Assembly (NCBI RefSeq): GCF_014201135.1
Contig: NZ_JACHDR010000001.1
Span: forward strand, 372,001 to 436,000
From: Neomicrococcus aestuarii
GTDB lineage: Bacteria; Actinomycetota; Actinomycetes; Actinomycetales; Micrococcaceae
Direction of reading: 5' to 3'
Length of the DNA: 64,000 nucleotides
A model generated the notes under the pieces. The model was not told the DNA's origin. It saw nothing but the letters and a program-made list of their open reading frames with translations, and did not search any database. Each line of letters begins with the position of its first letter. Within the stretch, counting starts at the first letter, position 1. Below are positions 8,787-17,160 of this stretch, piece by piece. A program made the position numbers and the translations under genes.

Positions 8787-8836
8787 ATTAGAAATCATGT
8801 TCTAAGAGAAGTCAAGTATATCTAGAACATGATTTC
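8787..8836 (-). promoter_or_regulatory. Orphan promoter inside a 14-bp inverted repeat
   Basis: Inverted repeat GAAATCATGTTCTA (8791-8804) and TAGAACATGATTTC (8823-8836), perfect over 14 bp with an 18-nt gap. On the minus strand TTGACT (8815-8810) and TCTAAT (8792-8787) are 17 bp apart, a good -35/-10 pair. The promoter points at no protein gene, only at the 8691-8735 hairpin. The repeat may be a repressor operator. Confidence 0.4.
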
Positions 8837-8875
8837 GATCATGGTGACCCCCGCCCTCCGCGAGAGTGGCAGGGG

Positions 8876-8899
8876 ACGTAAGCTGCGTCGTCGTACTAG
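8876..8899. repeat. Copy of AAGCTGCGTCGTCGTAC motif
   Basis: The intergenic sequence GTAAGCTGCGTCGTCGTACTAG recurs exactly at 34832-34853 and with changes at 17803, 30533, 33988 (reverse) and 62971 (reverse). Confidence 0.5.
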
Positions 8900-8917
8900 C
8901 TGCGTCCTGCCAGCCGC

Positions 8918-9601
8918 CTACACGAGCGCGAACTCCACCCGCAGGCTCACCGTGTGAGAAATTTCCCCGCCCAGAACAGGCATATCTGCGGACTGAACCG
9001 CAGCACTCTTGAACTCTCGCGCCAACGGAACGGGCGCGGAATCTTCGACACCTTCCTTGATGGAGACCACAGCCCCCAGCTTCCGCTGCGCCAAAGCCGC
9101 CAATTGCGTGGCCCTCGCGAGCGCTTCGGCGAACGCCATCTCGCGAGCCGTGATGATCGCATCGCCAACCGAGGCTGTGTAATACTCGACGCCGCCAATT
9201 CGCGCGGTATCCCCACCAGCGGATATCGCCGCAGAAAGTACCGCGGCCACCGCATCAAGAGGAACATCCGTGGCGGTCACCGTGACCGAGGCAAGGTAGC
9301 CCACCACCACAGAACGGTTCTCGAGCCACTGAACATCAGGGTTCACGCCGATGGACGCCGTGGAAATCCGAGCGTTCGGTGCCGCCTCGCGAACGGCGGG
9401 GATCACCTGCTGAGCCACGCTCGAAACGCTCTGAAAAGCGCCCGCCGCGGTGTCAGCACGCGTTTCGAGGGGAATGAACACAGTGGCGCTATCGGGGCTC
9501 GTGGGGCCAACGCCAACACCTTGGACCGAAATAGTGTGGGAGGAAGAACCGCTCGTGCTGGGATCCCACGCGTGATCTTGCGGAGTGTTGTTCGAGCTCA
9601 A
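8918..9601 (-). CDS. SIMPL domain (DUF541) protein
   Basis: 227 residues, no signal peptide. The SIMPL pattern is visible: ISVQGVGVGPTSPDSATVFIPLETRADTAAGAFQSVSS, then NPDVQWLENRSVVVGYLASVTVTA, GGVEYY and ARATQLAALAQRKLGAVVSIKEG. The family takes its name from signalling molecule interaction with mouse pelle-like kinase; bacterial members are mostly uncharacterised and many are periplasmic or oligomeric, so no function is claimed. The stop codon of the upstream zincin-like gene at 9598 overlaps its start by 4 bp, so the two are probably co-transcribed. Confidence 0.8.
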   Translation of the reverse strand: MSSNNTPQDHAWDPSTSGSSSHTISVQGVGVGPTSPDSATVFIPLETRADTAAGAFQSVSSVAQQVIPAVREAAPNARISTASIGVNPDVQWLENRSVVVGYLASVTVTATDVPLDAVAAVLSAAISAGGDTARIGGVEYYTASVGDAIITAREMAFAEALARATQLAALAQRKLGAVVSIKEGVEDSAPVPLAREFKSAAVQSADMPVLGGEISHTVSLRVEFALV

Positions 9602-10101
9602 AGAGGCCGCCTTCCATTCGTGTTGTGTGGATGAGAGCTGTGCTGACGGGAACGAAGAGCCGCGACGAGGCTCCTGGTGGGCTGTTCGCGGTAGCCGCCC
9701 GCTTGAAGGCCGGCGAAGCGTTCAAAAGGATTGCGGGAGGCGGGATCGCCCGTACGCAACAAAGACCAAGCGACGCCCGCGAAATACAAAGGGAAAAACG
9801 GAAGCCCCAAACACGCAACGTACTGCCAAGAATGCCGCGCCTCGTGAGCCAGCAAAGCTGGGACTTCCCGCGGTTCTGCAAAGTGAGGCCGGAAGAAAAT
9901 GACGTTGCCCACCGTGAAAGCCCCAGCGATAGGCAGTCGGGGACGGTAATTCTTTGCGAGGATCAAGCCCTCGGGGCCCCACTCGAGATCGCACCGGGAC
10001 ACCGCAGCCATGATCAGCCCCAATGGCGTTGCCAGATTCACGGTGTTAAGCACCGCCCTCAGAGCGTGACGAGTCTGCACGTGTTCAGTATAGGGAGCCA
10101 T
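9598..10101 (-). CDS. Hypothetical protein with HExxH motif
   Basis: 167 residues if started at MAPYTEHVQTRHAL; an upstream ATG at 10197 would add 32 residues encoded by a short direct-repeat tract and is less convincing. Contains ILAKNYRPRLPIAGAFTVGNVIFFRPHF and LLAHEARHSWQYVACLGLPFFPLYFAG. HEARH fits the zincin HExxH signature, and the following hydrophobic stretch could be a membrane segment. It may be a small metalloprotease-like or metal-binding membrane protein; no characterised homologue comes to mind. It is translationally coupled to the SIMPL gene (4-bp overlap). Confidence 0.6.
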   Translation of the reverse strand: MAPYTEHVQTRHALRAVLNTVNLATPLGLIMAAVSRCDLEWGPEGLILAKNYRPRLPIAGAFTVGNVIFFRPHFAEPREVPALLAHEARHSWQYVACLGLPFFPLYFAGVAWSLLRTGDPASRNPFERFAGLQAGGYREQPTRSLVAALRSRQHSSHPHNTNGRRPL

Positions 10102-10125
10102 AAGTAGAGGAAGCGGGGTTTGCCT

Positions 10126-10170
10126 GAGCCCTACTACTACGAGCCCTACTAGCACCGGCCCTACTGGCAC
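10126..10170. repeat. Short direct repeats GAGCCCTACTA
   Basis: Three copies of (G/C)CCCTACT(A/G) spaced about 16 nt apart, immediately upstream of the zincin-like gene on its coding side. They may mark replication slippage or a regulatory site. Confidence 0.4.
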
Positions 10171-10213
10171 GGGCAGGTCACGTCTCGGTAGGTGCACGTA
10201 CCCTCTGGGGTGC

Positions 10214-10591
10214 TTAGTCTGATTCGAGCGAGTGCGCGAAGCGGATCAAGTTCCCGTCGCCATCCACGTGGGCGCCTTCGCGCAGGTTGTACTCGGTGTC
10301 CTGCGGCGTCATGGTGGGGCATTCGTAGCCCACATCGGCGGTGGCTGCTTGCCATTCATTCGCCAGCACATCAGCATCGTCGACGTACACGAACACCGAG
10401 GAGAAGTTCATCTCCGGATCCAGATCGTCGTACTCCCAAAAGTGGAGATTGATGTGGTCGCGACGAGCGTAAGCATAGGCTTCATCACCGGCGTAAGTAG
10501 TGACGCGGAAGCCTAGGAGCTCGTAGTGGCGCACGGCGCGTTCGAGGTCAGAAACGGGAAAGACTGCTGCGGACGATTGCAGGATGGCCAT
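10214..10591 (-). CDS. VOC family / bleomycin resistance-like protein
   Basis: 125 residues, the length of a single VOC-fold protein. Begins MAILQSSAAVFPVSDLERAVRHYELLGFRV, the usual first beta-alpha-beta unit. It continues with DHINLHFWEYDD (candidate metal or ligand histidines), FVYVDDADVLANEW and REGAHVDGDGNLIRFAHSL, where DGNLIRF is the typical end of these domains. Relatives bind bleomycin-type drugs or catalyse small-molecule reactions; which one applies is not decidable. It probably acts as a homodimer. Monocistronic, divergent from pcp. Confidence 0.85.
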   Translation of the reverse strand: MAILQSSAAVFPVSDLERAVRHYELLGFRVTTYAGDEAYAYARRDHINLHFWEYDDLDPEMNFSSVFVYVDDADVLANEWQAATADVGYECPTMTPQDTEYNLREGAHVDGDGNLIRFAHSLESD

Positions 10592-10720
10592 ACAGTGAGC
10601 CTAAAACAGCCGCTCGTTCGAGGATGACCCATTTGGGCCGTGTTCGATATGAATTCACGACAAGTTCACTTGTGGAGAGGGCTCAGACCTTTCAAATCTT
10701 CGAGACAGTATGCTTCAGAA

Positions 10721-11404
10721 ATGATTCTTCTGACCGGATTTGAACCTTTCGGGGATCATTCCACCAATCCCAGTGCGGAGGCTGTGCGCCTCGCAGCCGA
10801 GGTGTTGTCGCAACGAGGTATCCGTGCGAGGGCCGAGATACTGCCCGTCACTTTCGAAGGATCGTCGATGGCGCTCGAACATTTGGTGAAGGGCTCTGAG
10901 CTAAAGCTAGAGCCAGAGCCAGGGCGAGAGCGGGACCAAGAACAAGCGCGAGCGCAAGAGTGGGAGCTCATCGTGTGTGTCGGCGTCGCCGGTGGCCGGG
11001 ACAAGGTAAGCCTGGAGCGCGTAGCGATCAACGTGGATGACGCGCGCATTCCTGATAACGACGGCGCCGCTCCCGTGGATGAGCCCATCGTCCCTGACGG
11101 TCCGGCAGCGTACTTCTCGCGACTGCCGCTCAAACGCGGTCTCTTAGCAATTCAAGACACTGGGGTGCCGGTGGAGGTTTCAAACTCTGCAGGCACGTAC
11201 GTGTGCAATCACGTGTTCTACGAACTGATGCATTTGTTGCGGGATCGGCCAGCAGTTCCGGCCGGATTCGTCCACGTTCCGGTGGCGGAGAACATCAGTG
11301 AGCAGGACGCCGCGCGAGCAATCGTTGCACTCGTTGAAACAACACTCGCTGCCCACCGCGCGCAGCTAGACGACGTCAAGGTGACTGCGGGAACCGAAGA
11401 TTAG
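10721..11404 (+). CDS. pcp: Pyroglutamyl-peptidase I
   Basis: 227 residues from MILLTGFEPFGDHSTNPS; an in-frame ATG at 10640 lies in sequence unlike the family. Cysteine peptidase of family C15 that removes N-terminal pyroglutamate. The triad is visible: Glu in the VGVAGGRDKVSLERVAINV region, Cys in SNSAGTYVCNHVFYELMH, and His in GFVHVPV. A highly charged insert (LKLEPEPGRERDQEQARAQEWE, about residues 65-86) occurs between the core strands, and its DNA has short CAGAGC/CGAGAG repeats. Cytoplasmic. Only a weak ribosome site is visible. Confidence 0.9.
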   Translation: MILLTGFEPFGDHSTNPSAEAVRLAAEVLSQRGIRARAEILPVTFEGSSMALEHLVKGSELKLEPEPGRERDQEQARAQEWELIVCVGVAGGRDKVSLERVAINVDDARIPDNDGAAPVDEPIVPDGPAAYFSRLPLKRGLLAIQDTGVPVEVSNSAGTYVCNHVFYELMHLLRDRPAVPAGFVHVPVAENISEQDAARAIVALVETTLAAHRAQLDDVKVTAGTED

Positions 11405-11549
11405 AGCCGCTCACGTTGGATAGGTCCAAGATGCCAAAACAGGGGAAGCGAGGTCCCGGAGAAGGATCTGTGGATAAAGGGAGACCGAACTGCGGATGTC
11501 TACTAGTCTGGAATTCCAAGGAAAATCTTGGGCCTATGACAGGGGAAAC

Positions 11550-12353
11550 ATGAAAAAGTCCGCGAAAATAGTCCCGCTCTTGCTAGCGATGGTCTTCTTG
11601 CTCACTGGCTGCGTCAAGATGAACATGGACTTTGTGGTCAACGCTGACGACACTGCCGACTTGTCCATGATCATGGCCGTCGAAAAGGAAACGCTGGACG
11701 GGCAATCCTTTGACGACTTTCTGAACCAATACGCGGGTGGATCCGATCCATTCGAAGGACTGCCTGAGAACGCCACCAAGGAAGCCTATTCGGATGACAA
11801 GTTCGAAGGTTACCGGGTTCGTCTTGAAGACCAGCCGCTTGCGGACGTCCTGAACGAATCGACCACGAGCACCTCGGGCAAGATCGAGCACCGCGACGGC
11901 AAGTTCTTCGTGGAAACATCCCCTATGGACCTGGGCGAGAATTCCAGCCAAGCGCGCTTGGTGTTTACCGAAGCCACTATGTCCTTCACCTTCCCTGGAA
12001 AGATTGTGTCCGCGACGGATGGCGGCACGATCGAAGGCAACAAGGTCACCTACAATATTTTCGATCTTCAAGACGGCGCCGTTCTCTCCATCGAGGCAGA
12101 AGATTCCAGCGGACCAAACCTCACCTGGTTGTGGTGGGTCCTGGGTGGCGTTGTTCTGCTGGCGCTCGCAGCGCTCGTGTGGGTATTGACGCGCCGCAAG
12201 GCGAAGAACGACGCCGCAGCTACAGTTGCTGAAGGCGCTACCGTTCCGGCGGTCCCGACTAACGCTCCAGCCACCGTGGTTCCGCCTGTTCCGGATCACG
12301 CACCAACTGTGAAGCCTCGCGATACTGACACTGACGCTCACGACGCCAAGTAG
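11550..12353 (+). CDS. LppM family (DUF3153) lipoprotein
   Basis: 267 residues from ATG at 11550, which has AGGGGAA just upstream; an upstream ATG at 11496 places extra residues before the signal peptide. Lipoprotein signal MKKSAKIVPLLLAMVFLLTGC with lipobox LTGC, so it is predicted to be exported and lipid-anchored. The body matches LppM: VKMNMDFVVNADDTADLSMIMAVEKE, SDDKFEGYRVRLED, ARLVFTEATMSFTFPGKI and EGNKVTYNIFDLQDGAVLSIEAE. A C-terminal membrane segment (WLWWVLGGVVLLALAALVWVLTRRK) and a Pro/Ala tail follow. Mycobacterial LppM affects phagosome behaviour; here only surface localisation is inferred. Confidence 0.87.
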   Translation: MKKSAKIVPLLLAMVFLLTGCVKMNMDFVVNADDTADLSMIMAVEKETLDGQSFDDFLNQYAGGSDPFEGLPENATKEAYSDDKFEGYRVRLEDQPLADVLNESTTSTSGKIEHRDGKFFVETSPMDLGENSSQARLVFTEATMSFTFPGKIVSATDGGTIEGNKVTYNIFDLQDGAVLSIEAEDSSGPNLTWLWWVLGGVVLLALAALVWVLTRRKAKNDAAATVAEGATVPAVPTNAPATVVPPVPDHAPTVKPRDTDTDAHDAK

Positions 12354-12447
12354 GTTGCTCAGGCTCGCGACGATCAGTCGGTTCACGGCTGAATCTCAGA
12401 TTGTGCAGCTGATGGCTGAGATACTCAGCGCTTTCGGCGGCACGAAT

Positions 12448-12476
12448 TTAGCGCGGCCCCTCCGCGCGACTAAACT
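12448..12476 (+). promoter_or_regulatory. Candidate pheST promoter
   Basis: TTTAGC (12448-12453) and TAAACT (12471-12476) are separated by 17 bp, about 40 bp before pheS. The spacer contains the small hairpin GCGCGG/CCGCGC. The match to consensus is modest. Confidence 0.35.
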
Positions 12477-12514
12477 TGAAACGCATCTATCCACGTCTCG
12501 AAGGCTACTGACGC

Positions 12515-13573
12515 ATGTCTGAAAACCCCACAGCAACAATTCCGCATCCCACTGACGAAACAGCCATCAACGCGGCGGTTGAGGCAGCGATTGCGGCGTT
12601 TGAGGCGGCCACTGATCTCGAAGAGCTCAAAGCCGCTCGTCTCGCTCACACGGGGGAGAAGGCCCCACTGACTCTCGCCAACCGTGAAATCGGAAAGCTG
12701 GAGAAGTCTGACAAGGCCATCGCCGGCAAGCTTTTGGGTGGAGGACGTGGTCGAGTGCAAAAGGCGCTTGCAGTTCGCACCGAAGTTCTTGAAGCTGAGC
12801 ACGCTGAGAAGCTCTTGGTTGAGGAAACCGTGGACGTCACCGCAGCGCCGCGTCGTCGTCGTGTGGGTGCACGCCACCCGCTCTCCGTCTTGCAAGAGCG
12901 CGTTTCCGACATCTTCGTGGGTATGGGTTGGGAAATTGCCGAAGGTCCAGAAGTAGAACACGAGTGGTTCAACTTCGACTCCTTGAACTTCAAGCCGGAT
13001 CACCCTGCGCGCGAAATGCAGGACACCTTCTTCGTGGATCCACCAGAGGCCCACTTGGTGCTGCGCACGCACACCTCACCGGTGCAGACCCGCTCGATGC
13101 TTGAGCGCGAACTCCCGGTCTACGTGTTGTGCCCGGGACGTACGTTCCGCACCGACGAGCTCGATTCCACTCACACCCCGGTGTTCCACCAGTTTGAAGG
13201 CCTTGCCGTTGACAAGGGCCTGACCATGGCGGATCTGCGCGGAACGCTGGAGCACTTTGCTCGTCAGATGTTCGGCGAAGAAGCCAAGATTCGTCTGCGC
13301 CCGGCTTACTTCCCGTTCACCGAGCCATCCGCCGAGCTAGACATTTGGCACCCAGGTGCCAAGGGCGGTCCTCGCTGGATCGAGTGGGGTGGCTGCGGCA
13401 TGGTGAACCCCAACGTGTTGCGTGCTTCGGGAATCGACCCAGACGTGTACACCGGTTTTGCTTTCGGTATGGGCATCGAGCGCACGCTCATGTTCCGCAA
13501 TGACGTTTCTGATATGCGCGACATGATCGAAGGCGATGTCCGCTTCAGCCAGCACTTCGGGATGGAGATCTAA
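12515..13573 (+). CDS. pheS: Phenylalanine-tRNA ligase alpha subunit
   Basis: 352 residues, normal for bacterial PheS. An N-terminal coiled coil (about 1-90) is followed by the class II catalytic core: [28 protein letters not shown] (motif 1), [14 protein letters not shown] and [27 protein letters not shown] (motif 2), and [17 protein letters not shown] at the end (motif 3). Works as an (alpha-beta)2 enzyme with PheT to charge tRNA-Phe. The stop is 3 bp before the pheT ATG, so the subunits are co-translated. Confidence 0.98.
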   Translation: MSENPTATIPHPTDETAINAAVEAAIAAFEAATDLEELKAARLAHTGEKAPLTLANREIGKLEKSDKAIAGKLLGGGRGRVQKALAVRTEVLEAEHAEKLLVEETVDVTAAPRRRRVGARHPLSVLQERVSDIFVGMGWEIAEGPEVEHEWFNFDSLNFKPDHPAREMQDTFFVDPPEAHLVLRTHTSPVQTRSMLERELPVYVLCPGRTFRTDELDSTHTPVFHQFEGLAVDKGLTMADLRGTLEHFARQMFGEEAKIRLRPAYFPFTEPSAELDIWHPGAKGGPRWIEWGGCGMVNPNVLRASGIDPDVYTGFAFGMGIERTLMFRNDVSDMRDMIEGDVRFSQHFGMEI

Positions 13574-13576
13574 TTC

Positions 13577-16126
13577 ATGCGAATTCCACTTTCATGGTTG
13601 CGCGAATACGCGCAGGTACCAGCAGACGCAACTGCTGAAGACGTCATGGCTGACCTGGTTAAGGTTGGCCTCGAAGAAGAGGACGTACACCGACCTCTCG
13701 ATGAAATCTCTGGCCCCATTGTGGTGGGCCAGGTCCTTGACCTCGTCAAGGAAGAGCAGAGCAACGGCAAGACCATCAACTGGTGCCACGTCCGCGTAGT
13801 TCCAGAAGGCCAAGAGCAGACCCTCACCGGCGACGGTATTGACCCGAGCGGTGTGCAGGGAATTGTGTGTGGAGCCCACAACTTCGAGGTCGGGGACAAG
13901 GTAGTTGTCACCCTTCCCGGAGCCGTTTTGCCAGGTGATTTCCGCATTGCACCCCGTAAGACCTACGGACACGTTTCTGCGGGCATGATCGCTTCCGTCC
14001 GTGAACTCGGTATTGGCGATGACCACGATGGCATCTTGGTGCTCTCACGCATCGGTCTTGACCCGGAGCTCGGCACCGATGTGCTGGAACTCTTGGGACT
14101 TCGCGATGAAGCTGCAGAAATCAACGTCACCCCTGACCGCGGCTATTGCTTCTCGATCCGCGGCGTCGCCCGCGAGTACGCACTCGCCACCAACACGGTC
14201 TTCACCGATCCCGTAGCCCAGGTCACCGCCCCTGCAGCCACCACCGACGGCTACCCAGTACGCCTCGAAGACCAGAACCCGATCTACGGCGTTCCCGGTT
14301 GCGATCGCTTCGTTGCCCGAGTGGTGCGCGGCGTGGATCCCAGCAAGCCAACCCCACCGTGGATGGCCTCCCGTCTTCGCTTGGCAGGAATGCGCTCGAT
14401 CTCCTTGATCGTGGACATCTCCAACTACGTCATGCTCGAATTCGGTCAGCCACTGCACTTCTACGATGCAGACAAGCTCCAAGGACCCATCGTGGTGCGC
14501 CGCGCAAACGCCGGCGAAAAGCTCACCACGCTCGATGAGAAGGTCCGCGAGCTGAGCACCGAAGATCTGCTCATCACGGATGATCGCGGGGCCATTGGCC
14601 TTGCAGGCGTCATGGGTGGGGCTGAGACGGAAGTCGGAGACTCTACCGTCAACGTCCTGATCGAATCCGCACACTTCGATTCGGTATCCATGGGCCGCAC
14701 GCGCCGTCGCCATAAGCTTCCTTCCGAAGCTTCAAAGCGCAACGAGCGTGGCGTGGACTGGGAGATTGCAGACGAGGCCGCTCAGCGTGCCATCGACCTG
14801 CTGGTAGAGCTCGCCGGTGGAACGCCGGATGCAGCCATCACGGATGCAGGTGCTCGTCCCGAAGCCACCACGATTGATCTGGAAATGTCCTTCCCAGGCA
14901 AGCTAATCGGCGTCGATTACACGCCAGCACAGATTATCGACGTCCTCACCTCCTTGGGCGCAACCGTCGAGGGTGACGCGTCAAGCGAGACCCTTCGCGT
15001 GACCGCTCCATCCTGGCGTCCTGACCTGGAAACCCGCGAAGACCTCGTTGAGGAAATCGCGCGACTCGTGGGCTACGACCAGATCCCGGCAACTCTTCCC
15101 ACCGCCCCTCCGGGCCGCGGATTGACGCGTGCGCAAGCACAGCGTCGTCGTGTGCTCCAGTCGTTGGCAGATGAAGGTTTGACCGAGACGCTGGCCTACC
15201 CGTTCGTGTCCGCCGCACAGAACAACCTGTTCGGCACGCCAACGGCCGATGAGTCAGTCAACGCGATCAAGCTTGTGAACCCCATCTCCGCAGAGTTCGG
15301 CTTCATGCGTGCCTCCGTACTTCCGGGCTTGTTGGACACTGCGCGACGCAACTACTCGCGCGGCTTCCGCGATCTGGCCCTGTACGAGGGCGGACTCGTG
15401 TTCTTGCCTGGCGACACCGTAGGAACCGCCACGTTGCCCCCACTGGGGCAGCTGCCGTCGGAGGAAGTCCTCGAGGACCTGTTCTCGAGCGTTCCAGACC
15501 AGCCATGGCACGTAGCTGCCGTGCTGATCGGTCACGACACCGCTCCGGGCGCAGGACTGACGCCTCGCCCGTTTGAGTGGTCTGACGCGCTCGATGTTGC
15601 CCGCTCCGTGGGCGATGTCCTCGGCGTAGAACTCGTGGTCACTCAGGGTCAGCACCATGCCTTCCACCCAGGACGCACCGCGCAGCTGTCGCTGCCTAAC
15701 GGTGACGTCGTTGGCTACGCAGGCGAATTGCACCCGAAGGTTCTTCAAGAGCTGGATCTTCCGGCTCGCACCGTGGTCATGGAAGTGAACGCTGAAGCGA
15801 TGTTTGAGGCTGCCGCGGATGTCATCGTGGCAACTCCGCTCTCCACGTTCCCACCGACCACCCAGGACGTAGCTCTGGTAGTGGATCGTGGCGTGGTGGC
15901 TCAAGACGTCCTCAGCGCTTTGCGCGAAGGCGCCGGCGAGCTCCTCGAAGACGTGTCCTTGTTCGACGTCTACGAAGGCCCAGGCATCGACGAAGGCAAG
16001 AAGTCCTTGGCCTTCGGCCTTCGCTTCCGTGCCAACGATCGCACGCTCACCGCTGACGAGGCCTCCGAGTCTCGTGCGGCAGCCGTAGCGCTTGCCGCTG
16101 AGCGATTCGGTGCCGTCCAGCGCTAG
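13577..16126 (+). CDS. pheT: Phenylalanine-tRNA ligase beta subunit
   Basis: 849 residues, slightly above the usual ~800. Domain order is visible: B1 with an EMAPII-like tRNA-binding fold (PIVVGQVLDLVKEEQSNGKTINWCHV, VCGAHNFEVGDKVVVTLPGAVLPG), B3/B4 editing region (MRSISLIVDISNYVMLEFGQPLHFYDADKL, GLAGVMGGAETEV), B5, catalytic-like core (SAEFGFMRASVLPGLLDTARRN, LALYEGG) and a C-terminal FDX-ACB anticodon-binding domain (TPLSTFPPTTQDVALVVDRGV, SLAFGLRFRANDRTLTADEA). Ends before a bidirectional hairpin shared with ppk2. Confidence 0.98.
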   Translation: MRIPLSWLREYAQVPADATAEDVMADLVKVGLEEEDVHRPLDEISGPIVVGQVLDLVKEEQSNGKTINWCHVRVVPEGQEQTLTGDGIDPSGVQGIVCGAHNFEVGDKVVVTLPGAVLPGDFRIAPRKTYGHVSAGMIASVRELGIGDDHDGILVLSRIGLDPELGTDVLELLGLRDEAAEINVTPDRGYCFSIRGVAREYALATNTVFTDPVAQVTAPAATTDGYPVRLEDQNPIYGVPGCDRFVARVVRGVDPSKPTPPWMASRLRLAGMRSISLIVDISNYVMLEFGQPLHFYDADKLQGPIVVRRANAGEKLTTLDEKVRELSTEDLLITDDRGAIGLAGVMGGAETEVGDSTVNVLIESAHFDSVSMGRTRRRHKLPSEASKRNERGVDWEIADEAAQRAIDLLVELAGGTPDAAITDAGARPEATTIDLEMSFPGKLIGVDYTPAQIIDVLTSLGATVEGDASSETLRVTAPSWRPDLETREDLVEEIARLVGYDQIPATLPTAPPGRGLTRAQAQRRRVLQSLADEGLTETLAYPFVSAAQNNLFGTPTADESVNAIKLVNPISAEFGFMRASVLPGLLDTARRNYSRGFRDLALYEGGLVFLPGDTVGTATLPPLGQLPSEEVLEDLFSSVPDQPWHVAAVLIGHDTAPGAGLTPRPFEWSDALDVARSVGDVLGVELVVTQGQHHAFHPGRTAQLSLPNGDVVGYAGELHPKVLQELDLPARTVVMEVNAEAMFEAAADVIVATPLSTFPPTTQDVALVVDRGVVAQDVLSALREGAGELLEDVSLFDVYEGPGIDEGKKSLAFGLRFRANDRTLTADEASESRAAAVALAAERFGAVQR

Positions 16127-16139
16127 CAGCTCCAAATAC

Positions 16140-16192
16140 GCGAAGACCGCCCGTTCCCCCAAACTGATACAGGGGGAGCGGGCGGTCCGCGT
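16140..16192. terminator. Bidirectional terminator pheT / ppk2
   Basis: GACCGCCCGTTCCCCC (from 16145) pairs with GGGGGAGCGGGCGGTC (to 16187) across an 11-nt loop, with outer CGCG/CGCG extension. It sits between convergent pheT and ppk2; TTT follows on the plus strand. Confidence 0.85.
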
Positions 16193-16219
16193 TTAAGCGT
16201 GCTGCTGAGAAGGCTGGCC

Positions 16220-17125
16220 TTAGAACTCTTCGCCTTCGGCAATGACGTTCGCGGCCGGACCGAGGATCTTGGGATCCGGGGAACCTACAATTGCGTGGTC
16301 CTTGCCCGTGTACTCAAACAAGCTCAAGACGTGGCGCATCGCAGCCAAACGCGCACGCTTCTTGTCATTGGATTTCACCACGGTCCACGGCGCGTGATCC
16401 GTGTCCGTCTGAACGAACATGTTCTCTTTGGCTTCGGTGTAGTCGTCCCACTTGTCCAAGGACGCGATGTCCATGGGGGAGAGCTTCCACTGACGCACGG
16501 GATCGATCTGGCGGATCGTGAAGCGCGTGAGCTGCTCTTGCTTGGAAACGGAGAACCAGAACTTGACCAGCGAAATGCCATCATCCACGATCAGCTTCTC
16601 AAACGCAGGAGTCTGGCGCACAAAGAGGTCGTAGTCTTCGCGCGTGCAAAAGCGCATCACGCGTTCCACGCCGGCGCGGTTGTACCAAGAGCGGTCGAAC
16701 ATCACGATCTCACCTGCGGATGGGAAATGTTCGATGTAGCGCTGGTAGTACCATTGCGTGGTTTCGCGTTCGCTCGGCTTCTCCAGCGCCACTACGCGGG
16801 CGCCGCGCGGATTTAGGTGCTCGGTGAAACGCTTGATGGTGCCGCCCTTGCCGGCAGCGTCGCGGCCTTCGAACACCAAAATGATGCGGTGGCCATATTC
16901 TTTGACCCAGTTCTGGAGCTTGATGAGCTCCACTTGGAGCTGGCGCTTTTCGAACTCGTACTGGTCGCGCGGCATGCGTTCCTCGTACGGGTAACCCTCG
17001 CGCCAAGTCTCCACCATGTTGCCTTCTGGCGTGAGCAAGACGGGATCGTCGTCGTCATCGTCAACAACGGTGTAGCCCAAGAATTTAGGATCGAGTGTGG
17101 GGGCGATAGTTTTAGAAACGGTCAC
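16220..17125 (-). CDS. ppk2: Polyphosphate kinase 2
   Basis: 301 residues, one PPK2 domain. Walker A FEGRDAAGKGGTIKRFTEHLNPRG, lid and Walker B region EIVMFDRSWYNRAGVERVMRFCTREDYDLF, and ASLDKWDDYTEAKENMFVQTDTDHAPW. Members transfer phosphate between polyphosphate and nucleoside diphosphates or monophosphates. The single-domain length and motifs fit class I (NDP to NTP), but subclass is not certain from reading. Divergent from the PPTase gene with 35 bp between starts, so promoters overlap. Confidence 0.93.
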   Translation of the reverse strand: MTVSKTIAPTLDPKFLGYTVVDDDDDDPVLLTPEGNMVETWREGYPYEERMPRDQYEFEKRQLQVELIKLQNWVKEYGHRIILVFEGRDAAGKGGTIKRFTEHLNPRGARVVALEKPSERETTQWYYQRYIEHFPSAGEIVMFDRSWYNRAGVERVMRFCTREDYDLFVRQTPAFEKLIVDDGISLVKFWFSVSKQEQLTRFTIRQIDPVRQWKLSPMDIASLDKWDDYTEAKENMFVQTDTDHAPWTVVKSNDKKRARLAAMRHVLSLFEYTGKDHAIVGSPDPKILGPAANVIAEGEEF

Positions 17126-17160
17126 AAGCGTTGATGGTAGAAAAAGGATATGAACAATAG

